Assembly: GCA_020062745.1 (NCBI GenBank)
Contig: JAGUVT010000002.1
Coordinates: 1 to 50,501 of the forward strand
Source of the DNA: Deltaproteobacteria bacterium
GTDB lineage: Bacteria; Bacillota; Desulfotomaculia; Desulfotomaculales; JAGUVT01
Direction of reading: 5' to 3'
DNA: 50,501 nt
Shown here in pieces: positions 25,784-34,835 of this stretch (its first letter is position 1; each line of letters starts with the position of its first letter). Below the pieces are notes generated by a model. The model saw nothing but the letters and a program-made list of their open reading frames with translations, was not told where the DNA came from and did not search any database. The position numbers and the translations under genes are program-made.

Positions 25784-25813
25784 ATTTTATCACTTTGAGG
25801 AAAGAGTTGACAA
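25784..25813 (-). promoter_or_regulatory. Probable sigma-A promoter of the SLH-protein gene
   Basis: On the minus strand TTGTCA (25813-25808), an 18-base spacer and TAAAAT (25789-25784) lie about 50 bases before the ATG, in the gap after the cpsB-like gene. Confidence 0.65.
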
Positions 25814-25820
25814 GAAAAAT

Positions 25821-26567
25821 TTATTTGAATAACAATCCGGCGGTTTCGATGCTTTCGCCCCGTATTGCCCGGCGCGGGTTGCCGCTCACCAGGCGGGCGG
25901 CTTTTTCCGGACTTAAAAAGCAGCCGGCTTTTTTCAGGGCGTCTGAAAGCACCGGCGCCCGCCCGCCGGCCGAATGGGCGTCCGAGGCCAGGAAGTGAAC
26001 GCAGCCGTGCTCCAGGAAGAGCCGGGCAGTCCTGGCCGCTCCGGAACCGAACACCCCGGTAAGGCTCCCGGCGGTAACCTGCACCAGCGCTCCCCGGAAT
26101 ACAAGGTCATACAACAACGAGGGCTCTTTCACCAGCATTGTATTCCTTTCCGGATGAGCGATAACAGGAGTAACCCCCCGTAAAAGCAGCTCGTAAAATA
26201 TTCTGCCGGCATACCGGGGCACGCAGGCTGAAGGCATTTCTACCAGCAGATACCGCCCGCTGTCATTCAAAGTCAGCAGTTCCCCCCGGGTCAGGCGCTC
26301 CGGCAGGTCCGGCTCCAGACGGTACTCCGCCCCCGGCAGAACTTCCAGGGGTATATCATTTTCCCGCAAAACAGAGTTAAACCGGCATACTGCGGTTAAA
26401 ATCGTCTCCCTGGCCGGATGATAAATACCGCTAATCACATGGGGCGTGGCGACAACAGCGCTGATTCCATCGCCGCAAGCGCAGCGGCTCATTTCAACTG
26501 CTTCATCCAGACTGCCCGCCCCGTCGTCAATCTCCGGCAGAATATGTACATGGATGTCTATCAACAC
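25821..26567 (-). CDS. CpsB/CapC-family PHP-domain tyrosine phosphatase
   Basis: 248 residues of the PHP metal-dependent phosphatase family. LIDIHVHILPEIDDGAGS at the N-terminus carries the first metal-binding His pair, ATPHV the next, IAHPERN the following His/Glu, and FLASDAHS the last Asp-His. Homologues (CpsB, YwqE) remove phosphate from the tyrosine cluster of the CpsD kinase, here at 18474-19202. The GTG start lies only three bases after the csrA stop and has a poor ribosome site, so translation is probably coupled to csrA. It is thus the last gene of the flagellar operon and not part of the polysaccharide transcript. Confidence 0.9.
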   Translation of the reverse strand: MLIDIHVHILPEIDDGAGSLDEAVEMSRCACGDGISAVVATPHVISGIYHPARETILTAVCRFNSVLRENDIPLEVLPGAEYRLEPDLPERLTRGELLTLNDSGRYLLVEMPSACVPRYAGRIFYELLLRGVTPVIAHPERNTMLVKEPSLLYDLVFRGALVQVTAGSLTGVFGSGAARTARLFLEHGCVHFLASDAHSAGGRAPVLSDALKKAGCFLSPEKAARLVSGNPRRAIRGESIETAGLLFK

Positions 26568-26570
26568 GGG

Positions 26571-26813
26571 TCATCTCTGTTCTTTATTTTCCTTCAGCAA
26601 GTCTTTTAAACCAGGCACCATGCCCCGCTTAGTGGCAATGGCCATGACATTTTCTTCTTTCACCGCCTGATAAAGCTCGCTGCGCAGAATAGTTACATCT
26701 TTTGGAGCTTCAATGCCAACCCTCACACCGTCATCGTAAATCTCCAGGATAACAATTCTGATGTCATTACCCAACATAATGCTTTCATTCTTTTTGCGGG
26801 TAAGGACTAACAA
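26571..26813 (-). CDS. csrA: CsrA translational regulator
   Basis: 80 residues beginning MLVLTRKKNESIMLGNDI, with VGIEAPKDVTILRSE. CsrA binds GGA motifs in mRNA leaders and in Gram-positive bacteria represses flagellin translation. TTG start with GGAGG seven bases upstream, overlapping the end of fliW by seven bases. The C-terminal extension beyond about residue 65 is a little longer than in Bacillus. Its immediate follower is the cpsB-like gene. Confidence 0.96.
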   Translation of the reverse strand: MLVLTRKKNESIMLGNDIRIVILEIYDDGVRVGIEAPKDVTILRSELYQAVKEENVMAIATKRGMVPGLKDLLKENKEQR

Positions 26814-27265
26814 AGAACTTCCTCCTTCTCACCGTCGTCCCGGCAGAAAAGACGGTGTTTTGTGGTAAAAGGCGAATTAACCTGCACCACCTGCCTGGCC
26901 AGTCCGAGACGGGTATTGATTACTACCGGAGCCAGGAGGTTGGCGGTTACCAGCCTGACATCGCTGCCGGGGATGGTAACAATTGTTAAAACCAGCGCTT
27001 CCTCTTTTTTTTCAAGCTCCAAAGCACAAACATCAGCTTCTCCCAACTCCAGGCTGTAATCACGGAAAAAAGCAAAGGGGTCGGTCAGGAGGAAAGCCAT
27101 TTCCGGTTCGTCCACCGACTGCAACCAGCAAAACTCCTCCATATCCTTCTCCGGCAAAAGGACAAACCTTTGCAACCCCTCAAATCCGGGGATTCCGGCA
27201 GGAAATGTGATTATCCTTTCCGCCTCGATTTCGATTTCCCCAAACCGACTGGTCAATACCCGCAC
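26807..27265 (-). CDS. fliW: FliW flagellar assembly factor
   Basis: 152 residues with FPAGIPGFEGLQRFVLL and the C-terminal ANLLAPVVINTRLGLARQVV, the hallmark segments of the family. FliW binds either flagellin or CsrA, and releases CsrA when flagellin accumulates in the cell. GTG start with GAGGTG five bases upstream. Lies between flgL and csrA, the standard arrangement. Confidence 0.95.
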   Translation of the reverse strand: MRVLTSRFGEIEIEAERIITFPAGIPGFEGLQRFVLLPEKDMEEFCWLQSVDEPEMAFLLTDPFAFFRDYSLELGEADVCALELEKKEEALVLTIVTIPGSDVRLVTANLLAPVVINTRLGLARQVVQVNSPFTTKHRLFCRDDGEKEEVLC

Positions 27266-27276
27266 CTGACCACCTC

Positions 27277-28194
27277 TTATCTCAAGAAATCAAGCAGGCT
27301 GAGATGAATCAACCGGGAACCGGCCGCCAGCGCAGATTCATAAGTCAGTCTTTGCTCGTTGAACTTAGCCACTACTTCTTCTATATCCGCATCCCCGAGA
27401 ACGCTGATCTGCTCTAAAAGCCGGACCTGCTGGTCGCGAAGGTGATTTCCGAGGTTCTCCAGCCTGTTTACTTTAGCGCCCGCGTTTGTCCTGTACTGGA
27501 TTAGTTCATTCATATTCGCATTAAGCTTGTCAATCTGGCTGCTGATACCGGCTACATCGTTACCGGCAAGCAGGGTTTTCAACTCATAGAGGTTGTCAAA
27601 CACTCCGCTGTCGCCAAAAATTTTGCCCCCGTTCAGGTCAAAACTGATCAAATCCCCCGGCGCTATCTCATTTATTATTTCATTCGTGTCCCCGTAATAG
27701 GCGACATTGCCGTAAAGCACACCGCCTCCCGGCGGAGTCCCACCATCCGGGATCACCACAAAGGGACAGGTGTCTACCTTATAGCCGGCAAAGATGTACT
27801 TATCTCCTACCATTACATTGCCGGCCGCCGCCGCTTCTCTAATCAAGCCGTCCACCTTTTCACTCAGCAAGGCCCTGTCGGACGCGGAAAGAGTCCCGTT
27901 GGCAGCCTGAACAGCTATGTCCCGGGCACTGCTCAGCGCGCCGAGCGCCCGTCCCAGGGCATCATCGGCCTCATTAAAAACGGTCACCAGGTTATCTATG
28001 GCGCGGATATATGTTTCCCGTCCGGACAGCGCGGACTGGAGTGTATTTATCCGGCGCAAACTTACCGGGTCGTCACTTAAACGGGTAACCTTTTTACCGG
28101 TAGCAATCTGCTCCTGAGCTTTATAAAGAGACTCCATCCCTTTCCGGATATTGGCCAGGAAGTTTGCTGTAATCATACTGTTGGTCACCCGCAT
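27277..28194 (-). CDS. flgL: Flagellar hook-associated protein FlgL
   Basis: About 305 residues. The N-terminus MRVTNSMI and the helix through IATGKKVTRLSDDPV match flagellin-type N-termini, and the last 60 residues form the matching C-terminal helices. It joins the hook to the filament. The frame opens at 28215, but ATG at 28194 has GGAGG eight bases upstream and is chosen. Between flgK and fliW in the operon. Confidence 0.94.
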   Translation of the reverse strand: MRVTNSMITANFLANIRKGMESLYKAQEQIATGKKVTRLSDDPVSLRRINTLQSALSGRETYIRAIDNLVTVFNEADDALGRALGALSSARDIAVQAANGTLSASDRALLSEKVDGLIREAAAAGNVMVGDKYIFAGYKVDTCPFVVIPDGGTPPGGGVLYGNVAYYGDTNEIINEIAPGDLISFDLNGGKIFGDSGVFDNLYELKTLLAGNDVAGISSQIDKLNANMNELIQYRTNAGAKVNRLENLGNHLRDQQVRLLEQISVLGDADIEEVVAKFNEQRLTYESALAAGSRLIHLSLLDFLR

Positions 28195-28222
28195 GGTTTT
28201 GTCCTCCAATGACATTGTTTAA

Positions 28223-29575
28223 CTACCGCAAGCGGTTGATTAAAGTATCCAGCATTTCATCGACGGTTCTGACCAGTTGGGCCGAAGCCTGATAGGCGTA
28301 CTGGTACTGCAACATTCTGGCCAGTTCTTCGTCCAGGGAAACCCCGCTGAACGACTGGCGCAGGGCGTTCAGTTCATTCCCCACCAGTTGCCTGCCGGAA
28401 AGCTGGCGAGCCGATTCGCGGCTGTCGCTCCCGACTTTTGCCAGCAAATCCCGGTAATACCCTTCAAATGTCGAGCCCAGGCCGGCAACAACCTTATCCC
28501 TCAGTTGGGCAATGGCAAGAGCATTCCTTCCATCGCCGGGCGCATCCGGGATTAAGGCGGCAGCAATATTTCCGGCATCCGCCAGAACTTCACTGCTTAA
28601 ACCCAGCAGATTTGCTCCCGGCGAAAAATCCGGCGCGCGGAAGAAAAGAACTCCTGTCGCCCCGCTTGCCGTAACCCCGTCCTGGTGCACGGCGTTAACC
28701 TCCTGCACCAGGGCGACGGCCAGATTTTCCAGGTCGGCGCGATAACCTTCCACTTTCTCCCGTGCCGCCAGCAGTCCGCCAACTATACCGCCGGAATCGG
28801 CGGCAAACCAGCCGCTTGTCGCCTGATTGGCGACTTCCCCTTCCACCAGGTACCGTCCACCGATCCTTACATGCAAAACCTCGCTGTTCGAAGCATCCTT
28901 TTCTACTTCTATTTTCACCAACTGCGACAACTGTTCCAGTATCTGATCACGCCTGTCCAGCAAAGAGTTATTATCCCCTTTTCCAAGCTTTCCGACGGCG
29001 CTGTTTACTTCCGCCAACTGGCCTGCCAGTTCGTTTATCGCCTGCACTCTTTGCTCCAGTTCTGCTTCCAGGCCGTCAAGGATACTTCCCAGTTCTCTAT
29101 AGGTAAGGTTTATTTCACCAGTTAAAGCGCTTGCTCTCTCCCGCACATTCAGCCTCAGTCCCATGTCCTGGGGATTCACGCTGAGTTCCTGCCAGCTATT
29201 CCAGAATTCCGTTAAAAGGCTTTGCAAACCATTCTCCGAAGGTTCCAGGAAGAGCGCTTCCACCCTGCTCAAAACAGTACTGCCGCTTTCCGAAAAACTT
29301 AATTCCGAAAGGTTGTTCCGGATCATACCTTCGATATACTCGTCCCGCATTCGCCTGATCTGGTCGACATCCACACCGGTGCCCAGGTAGGTAATCCTGT
29401 CTCCGCCATGCAGCATGGTGTACGAGAAGGCGTAAGACGTGTCAAACAGCACTTCCTGTCTGCTGTAACCGGGAGTGGCGGCATTGGCAATGTTGTTGCC
29501 GGTTACATTTATAGCCGCCTGATTGGCCTGCAAGCCGCGTTTTCCTATTTCTATACCCAAAAAAGAAATACTCAT
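28223..29575 (-). CDS. flgK: Flagellar hook-associated protein FlgK
   Basis: About 450 residues. The N-terminal rod-type motif GKRGLQANQAAINVTGNNIANA and the C-terminal YQYAYQASAQLVRTVDEMLD are diagnostic of FlgK. It sits between hook and FlgL. ATG at 29575 has GGTGG seven bases upstream; the TTG at 29581 is less likely. The start nearly overlaps the flgN stop (29578). Confidence 0.95.
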   Translation of the reverse strand: MSISFLGIEIGKRGLQANQAAINVTGNNIANAATPGYSRQEVLFDTSYAFSYTMLHGGDRITYLGTGVDVDQIRRMRDEYIEGMIRNNLSELSFSESGSTVLSRVEALFLEPSENGLQSLLTEFWNSWQELSVNPQDMGLRLNVRERASALTGEINLTYRELGSILDGLEAELEQRVQAINELAGQLAEVNSAVGKLGKGDNNSLLDRRDQILEQLSQLVKIEVEKDASNSEVLHVRIGGRYLVEGEVANQATSGWFAADSGGIVGGLLAAREKVEGYRADLENLAVALVQEVNAVHQDGVTASGATGVLFFRAPDFSPGANLLGLSSEVLADAGNIAAALIPDAPGDGRNALAIAQLRDKVVAGLGSTFEGYYRDLLAKVGSDSRESARQLSGRQLVGNELNALRQSFSGVSLDEELARMLQYQYAYQASAQLVRTVDEMLDTLINRLR

Positions 29576-29577
29576 AA

Positions 29578-30075
29578 TCAAACCACCTTATTCAAACGCA
29601 AAGACGCTGCTTCTCTCTTTTCTTTTAACTCTCCTTTGCCCTGATAAGTTACTTCCTTCCCTGCCGGCCCGACCATGCTCAAAACCCTGTTGGTGAATTG
29701 AAGGGCGTATAAGATAAGCACCCTGTTATCTTGATTAATTTCATGCAGTTTTCGCACCCTCTTGTTGAAGCAGATTAAAAATTCCTCTATCTCAGCCCGT
29801 ATTTCAGAACTAACAAAAGGTAAAAGACCGCTCAAGGTTACCCCCGCAGCCGGCCCGTATGCTTTCTCCAGACAGGCCTGCAGCTCCTGCCGGCTATATT
29901 CCAAACCGGCCAGTTGCAGTACAAGCTCCTCCTGCTTTTTAACAATATTAAAAAGGCCTTCCCCGTCGGCCTTCTTTAACATCTCCGTCTGCGTGCAAGC
30001 TAAAGAGATGATTTGCTCCATGATTTCCGGGTATTGTTTGAGCAGCGCCATAAGCCGGCGTAAAACATCATTCAT
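29578..30075 (-). CDS. flgN: FlgN-type flagellar export chaperone
   Basis: 165 residues, predicted almost wholly helical, with the ILEQIISLACTQTEML-like pattern near the N-terminus and a long central helix. FlgN proteins hold FlgK and FlgL for export. Assigned mainly by position between flgM and flgK and by length; sequence similarity across this family is weak. AGGGG lies seven bases before the ATG. Confidence 0.82.
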   Translation of the reverse strand: MNDVLRRLMALLKQYPEIMEQIISLACTQTEMLKKADGEGLFNIVKKQEELVLQLAGLEYSRQELQACLEKAYGPAAGVTLSGLLPFVSSEIRAEIEEFLICFNKRVRKLHEINQDNRVLILYALQFTNRVLSMVGPAGKEVTYQGKGELKEKREAASLRLNKVV

Positions 30076-30086
30076 TTTTCTTCCCC

Positions 30087-30380
30087 TTAAACCAGCTTAT
30101 CAAGTTTTACTTCTTTTATTATTCCCTGTCCGATTTCCGCACCGGCCGGCCGGTAAGAGCCGTCTTGCAGTTGTTTCTTCAAAGCACTCACCGCTTCTTC
30201 CCGAACATCCGGAAGATCTTTAAGGGCGGCCTGATAAAGCTGCATCTCTCTGGCTAGAGGAGAAATCTCCACCGAATCCCCTTTCAATTCCCCGGCAGCA
30301 GTTGTCTTCTCCACTGCTTTAACCTGTCCGGCCTTCTGCCAGTATACTTTCAGCACCTCGTAATTCTGGTCAATTCTCAT
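30087..30380 (-). CDS. flgM: Anti-sigma-28 factor FlgM
   Basis: About 97 residues with the FlgM layout: DSVEISPLAREMQLYQAAL followed by LPDVREEAVSALKKQLQDGSY, the part that grips sigma-28. It keeps sigma-28 inactive until the hook is complete and FlgM is exported. The frame opens at 30431, but ATG at 30380 gives the normal MRIDQN-type N-terminus; GGGAG is 12 bases upstream, so spacing is long. Confidence 0.9.
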   Translation of the reverse strand: MRIDQNYEVLKVYWQKAGQVKAVEKTTAAGELKGDSVEISPLAREMQLYQAALKDLPDVREEAVSALKKQLQDGSYRPAGAEIGQGIIKEVKLDKLV

Positions 30381-30437
30381 GCTCTTCGCACTCTCCCTTG
30401 TGGGTTTACTTATATATCGCCCAAAAATCAAATTTCT

Positions 30438-31493
30438 TTAGACCAGCCGGGTCATCTCACTCGCAATTTCCGGCAATGGAACTATCCGGTCAACCACCCC
30501 GGCTTCAATAGCGGCTTTCGGCATCCCGAAAACCACGCATGAACTTTCCGCCTCGGCTATGGTAATACCTTCTTTATCTTTAATAGCCGCCATCCCTTTT
30601 ACCCCGTCCCGGCCCATACCGGTAAGCAACACCCCCATCGAACGCCTGCCGTAAGTTTTAGCCGCCGCCGCCATTACCCCGTCCACCGAGGGCCGGAAGT
30701 CTCCATGCATTGGGCGGGAAGATTCTCCCCGTTCCAGGTTTACCTTTACCTTTTCGGCGGTTTTGCAAAAACCCATCTGAAACCCGGCCGGGGCCACTAA
30801 AACCCGGCCCGGCGCAACCGGCATGCCATCTTCCGCATGCTTAACCGGCAAGGCGCTTCTCCTGGCCAGACTATCGGCCAGCGACTGGCTGAAACCGGCA
30901 GAAATATGCTGAACTACCACAACCGCCGCCTCAAAGTCATGGGGGATGGCCGGTATAATTGTCTGCAGGGCTGCCGGACCGCCGGTAGACGCGCCGATTA
31001 CCACTATTTCCGTCCCCCTGCGGCATAACGGCCTATTACCCGGCGCGGCAGGAGGAACGGATTGCCTGAAAAGCAAACGCCTGACCAGTTTCCCCGGTGA
31101 AATGCCGGCAGCCGTTTTCACTTTATCCAGTAACTCACCGGCCATAGCATCCAATTCGCCGGCACGGGCGGGCTTGGCTACAAAGTCAACTGCGCCCAAA
31201 GACAGGGCCTCCATGGTCGCAGCGGCCCCCGCGGTAGTATGAGCGCTTAACATTACCACCGGCACAGGACATTTTCTCATTATCTGCTTCAAGGCGGAAA
31301 GGCCGTCCAGCCCGGGCATTTCCACATCCAGAGTAACTACGTCCGGCCGCAGGGATTTAATTTTTGTCAGCGCATCCAGGCCGTCTGTCGCCGTGCCAAC
31401 AACCTCAACCCCGGTATCAAGACTTAAAAGGCGTTTGACCACATTCCTCATTACCGCCGAATCATCTACCACTAAAACCCTAACTGGCGGCAT
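30438..31493 (-). CDS. cheB: Chemotaxis response regulator protein-glutamate methylesterase CheB
   Basis: 351 residues. Receiver domain: DD at 10-11, phospho-acceptor Asp56 in TLDVEMPG, Lys in VAKPA. After a linker the methylesterase domain shows the catalytic Ser in VIGASTGGP, His in VQHIS and Asp in GMGRDGVKGM. CheB removes methyl groups from receptors when phosphorylated by CheA. Its start lies inside cheA (14-base overlap). No cheR is in the window. Confidence 0.96.
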   Translation of the reverse strand: MPPVRVLVVDDSAVMRNVVKRLLSLDTGVEVVGTATDGLDALTKIKSLRPDVVTLDVEMPGLDGLSALKQIMRKCPVPVVMLSAHTTAGAAATMEALSLGAVDFVAKPARAGELDAMAGELLDKVKTAAGISPGKLVRRLLFRQSVPPAAPGNRPLCRRGTEIVVIGASTGGPAALQTIIPAIPHDFEAAVVVVQHISAGFSQSLADSLARRSALPVKHAEDGMPVAPGRVLVAPAGFQMGFCKTAEKVKVNLERGESSRPMHGDFRPSVDGVMAAAAKTYGRRSMGVLLTGMGRDGVKGMAAIKDKEGITIAEAESSCVVFGMPKAAIEAGVVDRIVPLPEIASEMTRLV

Positions 31494-33489
31494 AAACAGA
31501 ATCCTCTAAGCCGAATTCTTTAACCAAACTGCGTACATCTATGATCAGAGCCACTCTCCCATCACCCAGGATCGTGGCGCCGGACAGGCCGGCCACCCGC
31601 CCCAGATATTCTCCCAGCGATTTAATGACCACTTCCTGTTCCCCAAGCACGTTATCTACCATTACCCCGAGCTTTTTATCACCCATACCTAAAATTATAA
31701 CATATCCGCTATTATCAGGTAATACAGGACACTCAAAAAATTCCGCCAGCCGGATCAAGGACAGTACCTGCCCCCGCACAATAATTACTTCGCTGTTTTT
31801 AATTCGTTTGATTTCCGCTGATTTAATTATCTCCAGGACATTGGTAAGCGGCACGGCGTAAATCTGGTCTCTTAAAGTAATCATCAACGCCCTGATTATC
31901 GCCAGCGTCAAAGGAAGCATAATTATTACCGTACACCCCCGGCCGGGAGTAGTTTCCAGCTCAACCATACCGTTGATCTGCTCGATCTGGTTGCGCACGA
32001 TATCCATTCCCACCCCCCGCCCGGACAGATCGCTGACAGCAGCAGCAGTGGAAAAACCCGGCCTGAAAATAAGCTCAAGAGCCTCCCGGTCGCTGAGGCG
32101 CCCGGCTTCTTCCGCACTCAGAACGCCCTTTTCGACAGCCAGATGGCGCAAATAGCCGGGGTCCATTCCTTTCCCGTCATCCTGAATAGTAATTATAATC
32201 TGTCCTTCCCGGTAGGAAGCTTTGAGAATAATAGTGCCGCTGGGCGGCTTGCCGGCCTTTACTCTTTCTTCCGGATCCTCAATGCCGTGATCTATTGCAT
32301 TGCGAATCAGGTGGATTAAAGGGTCCCCGATAACTTCAATCAAATTACGATCCAGTTCGGTTTCCTGACCTTCTATAATGATGTCTACTTCCTTGCCCAG
32401 CTTTTGGGACAGGTCTCTGACCATCCGGGGAAAGCGGTTGAAAAGATAGGCTACCGGCAACATGCGGGCTTTCATCACCTGTTCTTGCAGATCCCCGGCC
32501 ACCTGCCCCAGGTGAACAGAAATTTCATTGAGATTGTCAATAAGATCGCTGGAACCAAAGCGACCGGTAAAAACCTCGGCAAACCGGTCCAGCCTGGTGC
32601 GGTCAATTACCAGTTCGCCTACCAAGTTCATCAGGATGTCCAGCTTCTCCACATCAATCCGTATCGTTTGGGCAGCTTTGCGTTCACTCAACTCAACTTT
32701 TTCAGCACCGCTATCTTCTTTTTCCTTTGCCGTTTCTCCATCTATATCATTGACCTGAACAGGCTCGACCACAACCGAACTGACTTCTGCCACGTTTGAA
32801 ACTAAATTATTGATTTGACCGGCTTCCTCTCCCGAGATTATGATCAGCTCAAAACCAGCTTCAAAACAGCCTTCCTGAATATCTTCAGCCGAAGGAACAC
32901 ATTTAATTATTTCTCCCAATCGTTTCAGTTCTTCAAATACCATAAAAGCCCTGACGGATTTCATCTGGCAACCGGGATCAATACCGATGAAAACCCGGTA
33001 AGCACTGTACCCTTTAACGGCAGCCTCCCTGATTACATCTTCTTCAATGTCGCTTATTTCTACCCGGTGCAGTACTCTATCCGGTAAAGCTGACGCCGGC
33101 AACGCTGTTGTCTCCTCAGTATAAAACGACTTGATTTTTTCAGCCAGGAGATCAACATTTACCTGCAGTTCACCTCCCTTTGCCTCTTCTTCCAACGCTA
33201 TAAGGGCGTCTACAGACTGCAGGAGAAGATCGATCAACGCCTTTGACACAGACAATTTACCACTACGTATTTCCTGAAAAACGTTTTCCATTTCATGAGT
33301 AAGAGAAGCGATCTTTTCAAAACCCATTACGGCGGACGAACCTTTTATAGTGTGGGCAGCCCGGAAAATCTCCTGGACGGCCTGCCGGCTGCCGCCATCT
33401 CTCTCTAAAATAAGAATGTTATCGCTCAAACACTGAATCTTTTCCTCCAGTTCATCAAAAAATACCCTTGTTTCAACCTCGGAAAACAA
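31480..33489 (-). CDS. cheA: Chemotaxis histidine kinase CheA
   Basis: 669 residues. HPt domain with His46 in RAAHTIKGSS; a region resembling a P2 response-regulator docking domain (about 150-245); the dimerisation helices (about 275-335); the ATP-binding domain with HLIRNAIDHGIE, DDGKGMD and GRGVGMDIV; and a CheW-like C-terminal domain (about 520-660). It phosphorylates CheB and, elsewhere, CheY in response to receptor signals. TTG start preceded by GGTGGTG. The whole chemotaxis set is in one direction with short gaps. Confidence 0.96.
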   Translation of the reverse strand: MFSEVETRVFFDELEEKIQCLSDNILILERDGGSRQAVQEIFRAAHTIKGSSAVMGFEKIASLTHEMENVFQEIRSGKLSVSKALIDLLLQSVDALIALEEEAKGGELQVNVDLLAEKIKSFYTEETTALPASALPDRVLHRVEISDIEEDVIREAAVKGYSAYRVFIGIDPGCQMKSVRAFMVFEELKRLGEIIKCVPSAEDIQEGCFEAGFELIIISGEEAGQINNLVSNVAEVSSVVVEPVQVNDIDGETAKEKEDSGAEKVELSERKAAQTIRIDVEKLDILMNLVGELVIDRTRLDRFAEVFTGRFGSSDLIDNLNEISVHLGQVAGDLQEQVMKARMLPVAYLFNRFPRMVRDLSQKLGKEVDIIIEGQETELDRNLIEVIGDPLIHLIRNAIDHGIEDPEERVKAGKPPSGTIILKASYREGQIIITIQDDGKGMDPGYLRHLAVEKGVLSAEEAGRLSDREALELIFRPGFSTAAAVSDLSGRGVGMDIVRNQIEQINGMVELETTPGRGCTVIIMLPLTLAIIRALMITLRDQIYAVPLTNVLEIIKSAEIKRIKNSEVIIVRGQVLSLIRLAEFFECPVLPDNSGYVIILGMGDKKLGVMVDNVLGEQEVVIKSLGEYLGRVAGLSGATILGDGRVALIIDVRSLVKEFGLEDSVYAAS

Positions 33490-33501
33490 TTTTCACCACC
33501 C

Positions 33502-33999
33502 CTATGCCGGTAGATCTGCAAGCTGATAAACCGGTTCCAGTTGTTCTTTCTCCCGTTCGTAGAGGGCCTTACCCAGATCAAATAAAATAATTAAACGGTC
33601 ATCCCATAAAGCTACCCCTCTAAGATAAACAGCCTCAATCCCATGTACCATCGGCGGAGGCGGTTCAATTTTGTCCCTCGGGATTCTCAGCACCTCTAAA
33701 ACCGCATCTACAACCATTCCAATCATATTACGATCAATCTCGACCACAATAATCCGACTGGTAGCGGTTTTTTCGGCTTTCTCCAGCCCGAACCGCCTGC
33801 GCAGGTCGATAACCGGGATGATTCTCCCCCTTAAATTAATTACACCTTCAATAAAGTCAGGGGTACGGGGGATCTTTGTAATTACTTCCATGCGAATAAT
33901 TTCATGAACCAGGGCAATATCAACACCGTAAACCTGGTCAAGCAACTGAAAAACTACTACCTGTTCCTCTGAAATAACATCTTTCCCCTCCATGTTCAC
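33502..33999 (-). CDS. cheW: Chemotaxis coupling protein CheW
   Basis: 165 residues: VVVFQLLDQVYGVDIALVHEI at the start, then IEGVINLRGRIIPVIDLRRRFG, the signature of CheW. It links receptors to CheA. GTG at 33999 has GGAGG seven bases upstream; the ATG two codons in is too far from it. Two bases or so over a dozen separate it from cheA. Confidence 0.95.
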   Translation of the reverse strand: MNMEGKDVISEEQVVVFQLLDQVYGVDIALVHEIIRMEVITKIPRTPDFIEGVINLRGRIIPVIDLRRRFGLEKAEKTATSRIIVVEIDRNMIGMVVDAVLEVLRIPRDKIEPPPPMVHGIEAVYLRGVALWDDRLIILFDLGKALYEREKEQLEPVYQLADLPA

Positions 34000-34067
34000 T
34001 TTACTGCCTCCTTTCTACTCTACTATCCCTGTGACTATTCATTTGATCAATGATGCCTCCCCTTTTT

Positions 34068-34835
34068 CTACTCAGGTAAAGAACCGCCCCCTTCCGGCAA
34101 GGCTTCCGAATACTCATATTTGCTCTTTAATACAACCAGGTCAACCCGCCGGTTTAGCTGGCGGTTTATCTCAGAATTGTTGGGCATGCGGGGCCGGTAT
34201 TCCCCATAACCGGTAGCCGAAAGGCGTTCCGGCGGAAAACCAATCCCTTTAATCAATTCCTGTACCACTCTGGTGGCCCGCGCCGACGAAAGCTCCCAGT
34301 TCGAAGGGTATTGGGCGGTATTGATCGGCAGGTTGTCGGTATGTCCTTCAACCCGGATATAGTTTCGGGTTTCCATTAAGATTTTCCCCATTTTACGGAT
34401 CATCACCGCCGCTGAAGGAACCAGGTCGGCCGAGCCCAAAGCAAAAAGAACCGGCGTTTGAAAACTCACCACCACTCCTCTTTCCTCCGAAATTACCGAT
34501 ACCTGAGCGGACAGATCATTCTCCTTGATAAAAGTTACCAGTTCTTGTTTGATCTGTTCCATTTGCTTTACCTCATCTATCCGTTCCTTAACAATATTTA
34601 CTTCACCTGACTGGCCGGGTACTATCGAAGGACCGGGACTGTTTAAAACCGCTCCCCCGCCGCCCCCCAGCGCTTTGCTCAGGGTTTCCGCTATGGCTTT
34701 GAATTTAGTGGCGTCCACATTGCTTAACGCATACATTACAACGAAAAAGATCATCAATAAGGTGATCAAGTCAGCATAAGTGAGCAACCATCGCTCCTGA
34801 CCGGCCTTGCCTCCATGATCAGTTTGTTGCCTCAA
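34068..34835 (-). CDS. motB: Flagellar stator protein MotB
   Basis: About 255 residues. One membrane helix carries the proton-path Asp in WLLTYADLITLLMIFF; the OmpA-like peptidoglycan-binding domain has VEGHTDNLPI and NRRVDLVV. A poly-Gly stretch and plug-like region follow the helix. TTG at 34835 has GAGGAGG six bases upstream and is preferred over GTG at 34862; it overlaps the motA end by 17 bases. With MotA it forms the torque-generating stator. Confidence 0.94.
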   Translation of the reverse strand: MRQQTDHGGKAGQERWLLTYADLITLLMIFFVVMYALSNVDATKFKAIAETLSKALGGGGGAVLNSPGPSIVPGQSGEVNIVKERIDEVKQMEQIKQELVTFIKENDLSAQVSVISEERGVVVSFQTPVLFALGSADLVPSAAVMIRKMGKILMETRNYIRVEGHTDNLPINTAQYPSNWELSSARATRVVQELIKGIGFPPERLSATGYGEYRPRMPNNSEINRQLNRRVDLVVLKSKYEYSEALPEGGGSLPE

